Below are positions 63,453 to 64,000 of a stretch of DNA of 64,000 bases, in pieces. Origin of the DNA: Acetomicrobium hydrogeniformans ATCC BAA-1850 (GTDB lineage Bacteria > Synergistota > Synergistia > Synergistales > Acetomicrobiaceae); contig NZ_ACJX03000001.1 in the NCBI RefSeq assembly GCF_000160455.2, positions 1,932,001 through 1,996,000 of the forward strand. The letters are read 5' to 3'. The number at the start of each line of letters is the position of its first letter. The stretch's first letter is position 1. The position numbers and the translations under genes are program-made. The notes below the pieces were generated by a model. It did no database searches. It was given only the letters and a program-made list of their open reading frames with translations, and had not been told where the DNA came from.

Positions 63453-63486
63453 GCTCACCCAAGGTTTGAATAAATCTTGGGTGAGC
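63453..63486 (-). promoter_or_regulatory. intercistronic hairpin after the aldehyde oxidoreductase gene
   Basis: Perfect 11-bp stem GCTCACCCAAG/CTTGGGTGAGC (63453-63463 with 63476-63486) and a 12-base loop in the 83-base gap. There is no T-run after it, so it is more likely an mRNA processing or stability element, or a leaky terminator, than a full stop. Confidence 0.5.
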
Positions 63487-63504
63487 GCTCATTAACACTT
63501 CTTC

Positions 63505-64000
63505 TTAGACATATTCGCCTTTGAGGCCGGCGAGTATCTTTTCGGGTTTGGCAGGCAGACGGTGGACCCTGACTCCGCAGGCGTTGTAAATGGCGTTTCC
63601 TATAGCGGCATGGGGGCTTGTGAGGGGTAATTCTCCTACTCCTGCAGCTCCAAAGGGGCCAAACTCCCGGGGGTAATTTTCGAAGTAGACTATCTCTATG
63701 TCATCTGGGAGATCCTTAGCGTAGGGGAACCCTCCCCCGATGAGGGAAGAATGCCTTTTAATATCCTCAAAGTCCTCCGATAGAGCAAGTCCGATTCCCT
63801 GGGCGATCCCTCCGTAAATCTGGCCATCGGTCACCAGGCGGTTATTGACTTTTCCGATATCAGCCATCAAGGTCATCTTGTCCACGGCAACCTTGCCTGT
63901 TTCGGTATTAACCGAAACCTCGGCAAGAAAGACTCCATACATATAGACGACGAAGGGCCTTCCCTGACCCTTTTCGTCGCAGGGAACGCCTGGAACTGAA
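63505..64000 (-). CDS. molybdenum-dependent aldehyde oxidoreductase, C-terminal part (cut by window edge)
   Basis: The open frame runs from the stop at 63505 to the window edge (164 codons, no start inside), so it is the C terminus of a larger gene. The sequence matches the molybdopterin-binding subunit of the xanthine oxidase family. GAAGVGELPLTSPHAAIGNAI has the active-site Glu of the GVGE motif, and DGQIYGGIAQGIGLALSED is the cofactor-binding loop. In D. gigas-type Mop the Fe-S and Mo parts are one chain; the rest lies right of the window. It is the first gene of the operon continuing to 57217. Confidence 0.88.
   Translation of the reverse strand, partial: SVPGVPCDEKGQGRPFVVYMYGVFLAEVSVNTETGKVAVDKMTLMADIGKVNNRLVTDGQIYGGIAQGIGLALSEDFEDIKRHSSLIGGGFPYAKDLPDDIEIVYFENYPREFGPFGAAGVGELPLTSPHAAIGNAIYNACGVRVHRLPAKPEKILAGLKGEYV

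Noticed and set aside
1-64000. CRISPR arrays, prophage, insertion sequences, rRNA and tRNA genes
   Set aside because: I looked for repeats with spacers, transposase or integrase genes and tRNA-like arms and saw none.

Overview
The window looks like the chromosome of an anaerobic, amino-acid- and peptide-fermenting bacterium with a Gram-negative envelope, at roughly mid-40s percent GC. The evidence is a glycine/betaine-reductase-type operon with two UGA-decoded selenoproteins, selA/selB, many peptidases and amidohydrolases, and periplasmic glucan synthesis genes (opgG/opgH). A member of the Synergistota close to Acetomicrobium/Anaerobaculum fits this best. That is inference from gene content; no rRNA or marker comparison was possible. 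I saw no prophage, insertion sequence, CRISPR array, rRNA or tRNA. Coding density is very high.

Layout. 1-9.1 kb (+): a catabolic operon with an OPT transporter, Asp/Glu/hydantoin-type racemase, DUF917 (S-methyl-thiohydantoin-desulfurase type), DUF1177, an unrecognised 276-aa protein, AroM, an M29-type aminopeptidase and a MOSC protein. It is followed by an acetamidase/formamidase with its own promoter and a DUF364 protein. 9.2-16.2 kb (-): a transporter, two M20 amidohydrolases, selA and selB. 16.4-19.3 kb (+): pncA, yedF and a TPP enzyme. 19.4-22.3 kb (-): lepA-hemW. 22.5-27.9 kb: a PP-loop ATPase, HpcH/HpaI aldolase, YhaM-like HD nuclease, mobA, M19 dipeptidase and nitroreductase. 28.1-35.9 kb (+): opgG-opgH, an EEP-family enzyme, cardiolipin synthase and an MFS exporter. 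36-42.3 kb: a small His-rich protein, LUD protein, P1 peptidase, EamA permease and trkH/trkA. 42.4-48.1 kb (+): asparaginase, an unknown protein, CstA, and an unknown-ArsA/Get3-unknown trio. 48.2-50.4 kb (-): glmS with a glmS ribozyme and a good promoter in its leader. 50.4-57.2 kb (-): a two-component system, grdA (Sec), a grdE-type proprotein, a grdB-type selenoprotein and a BCCT transporter, together best read as a betaine reductase operon. 57.2-64 kb (-): an aldehyde oxidoreductase (cut by the window edge) with six tightly overlapping accessory genes.

How it fits together. Selenium use links three places: selA/selB insert Sec, yedF is a selenium-metabolism marker, and grdA/grdB consume Sec. 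Peptide and amino-acid uptake and breakdown recur throughout (OPT, CstA, BCCT, M29, M20, M19, P1, asparaginase). The most novel parts are the aldehyde-oxidoreductase accessory operon, the DUF917/DUF1177/AroM operon, the ArsA trio and the glmS ribozyme leader.
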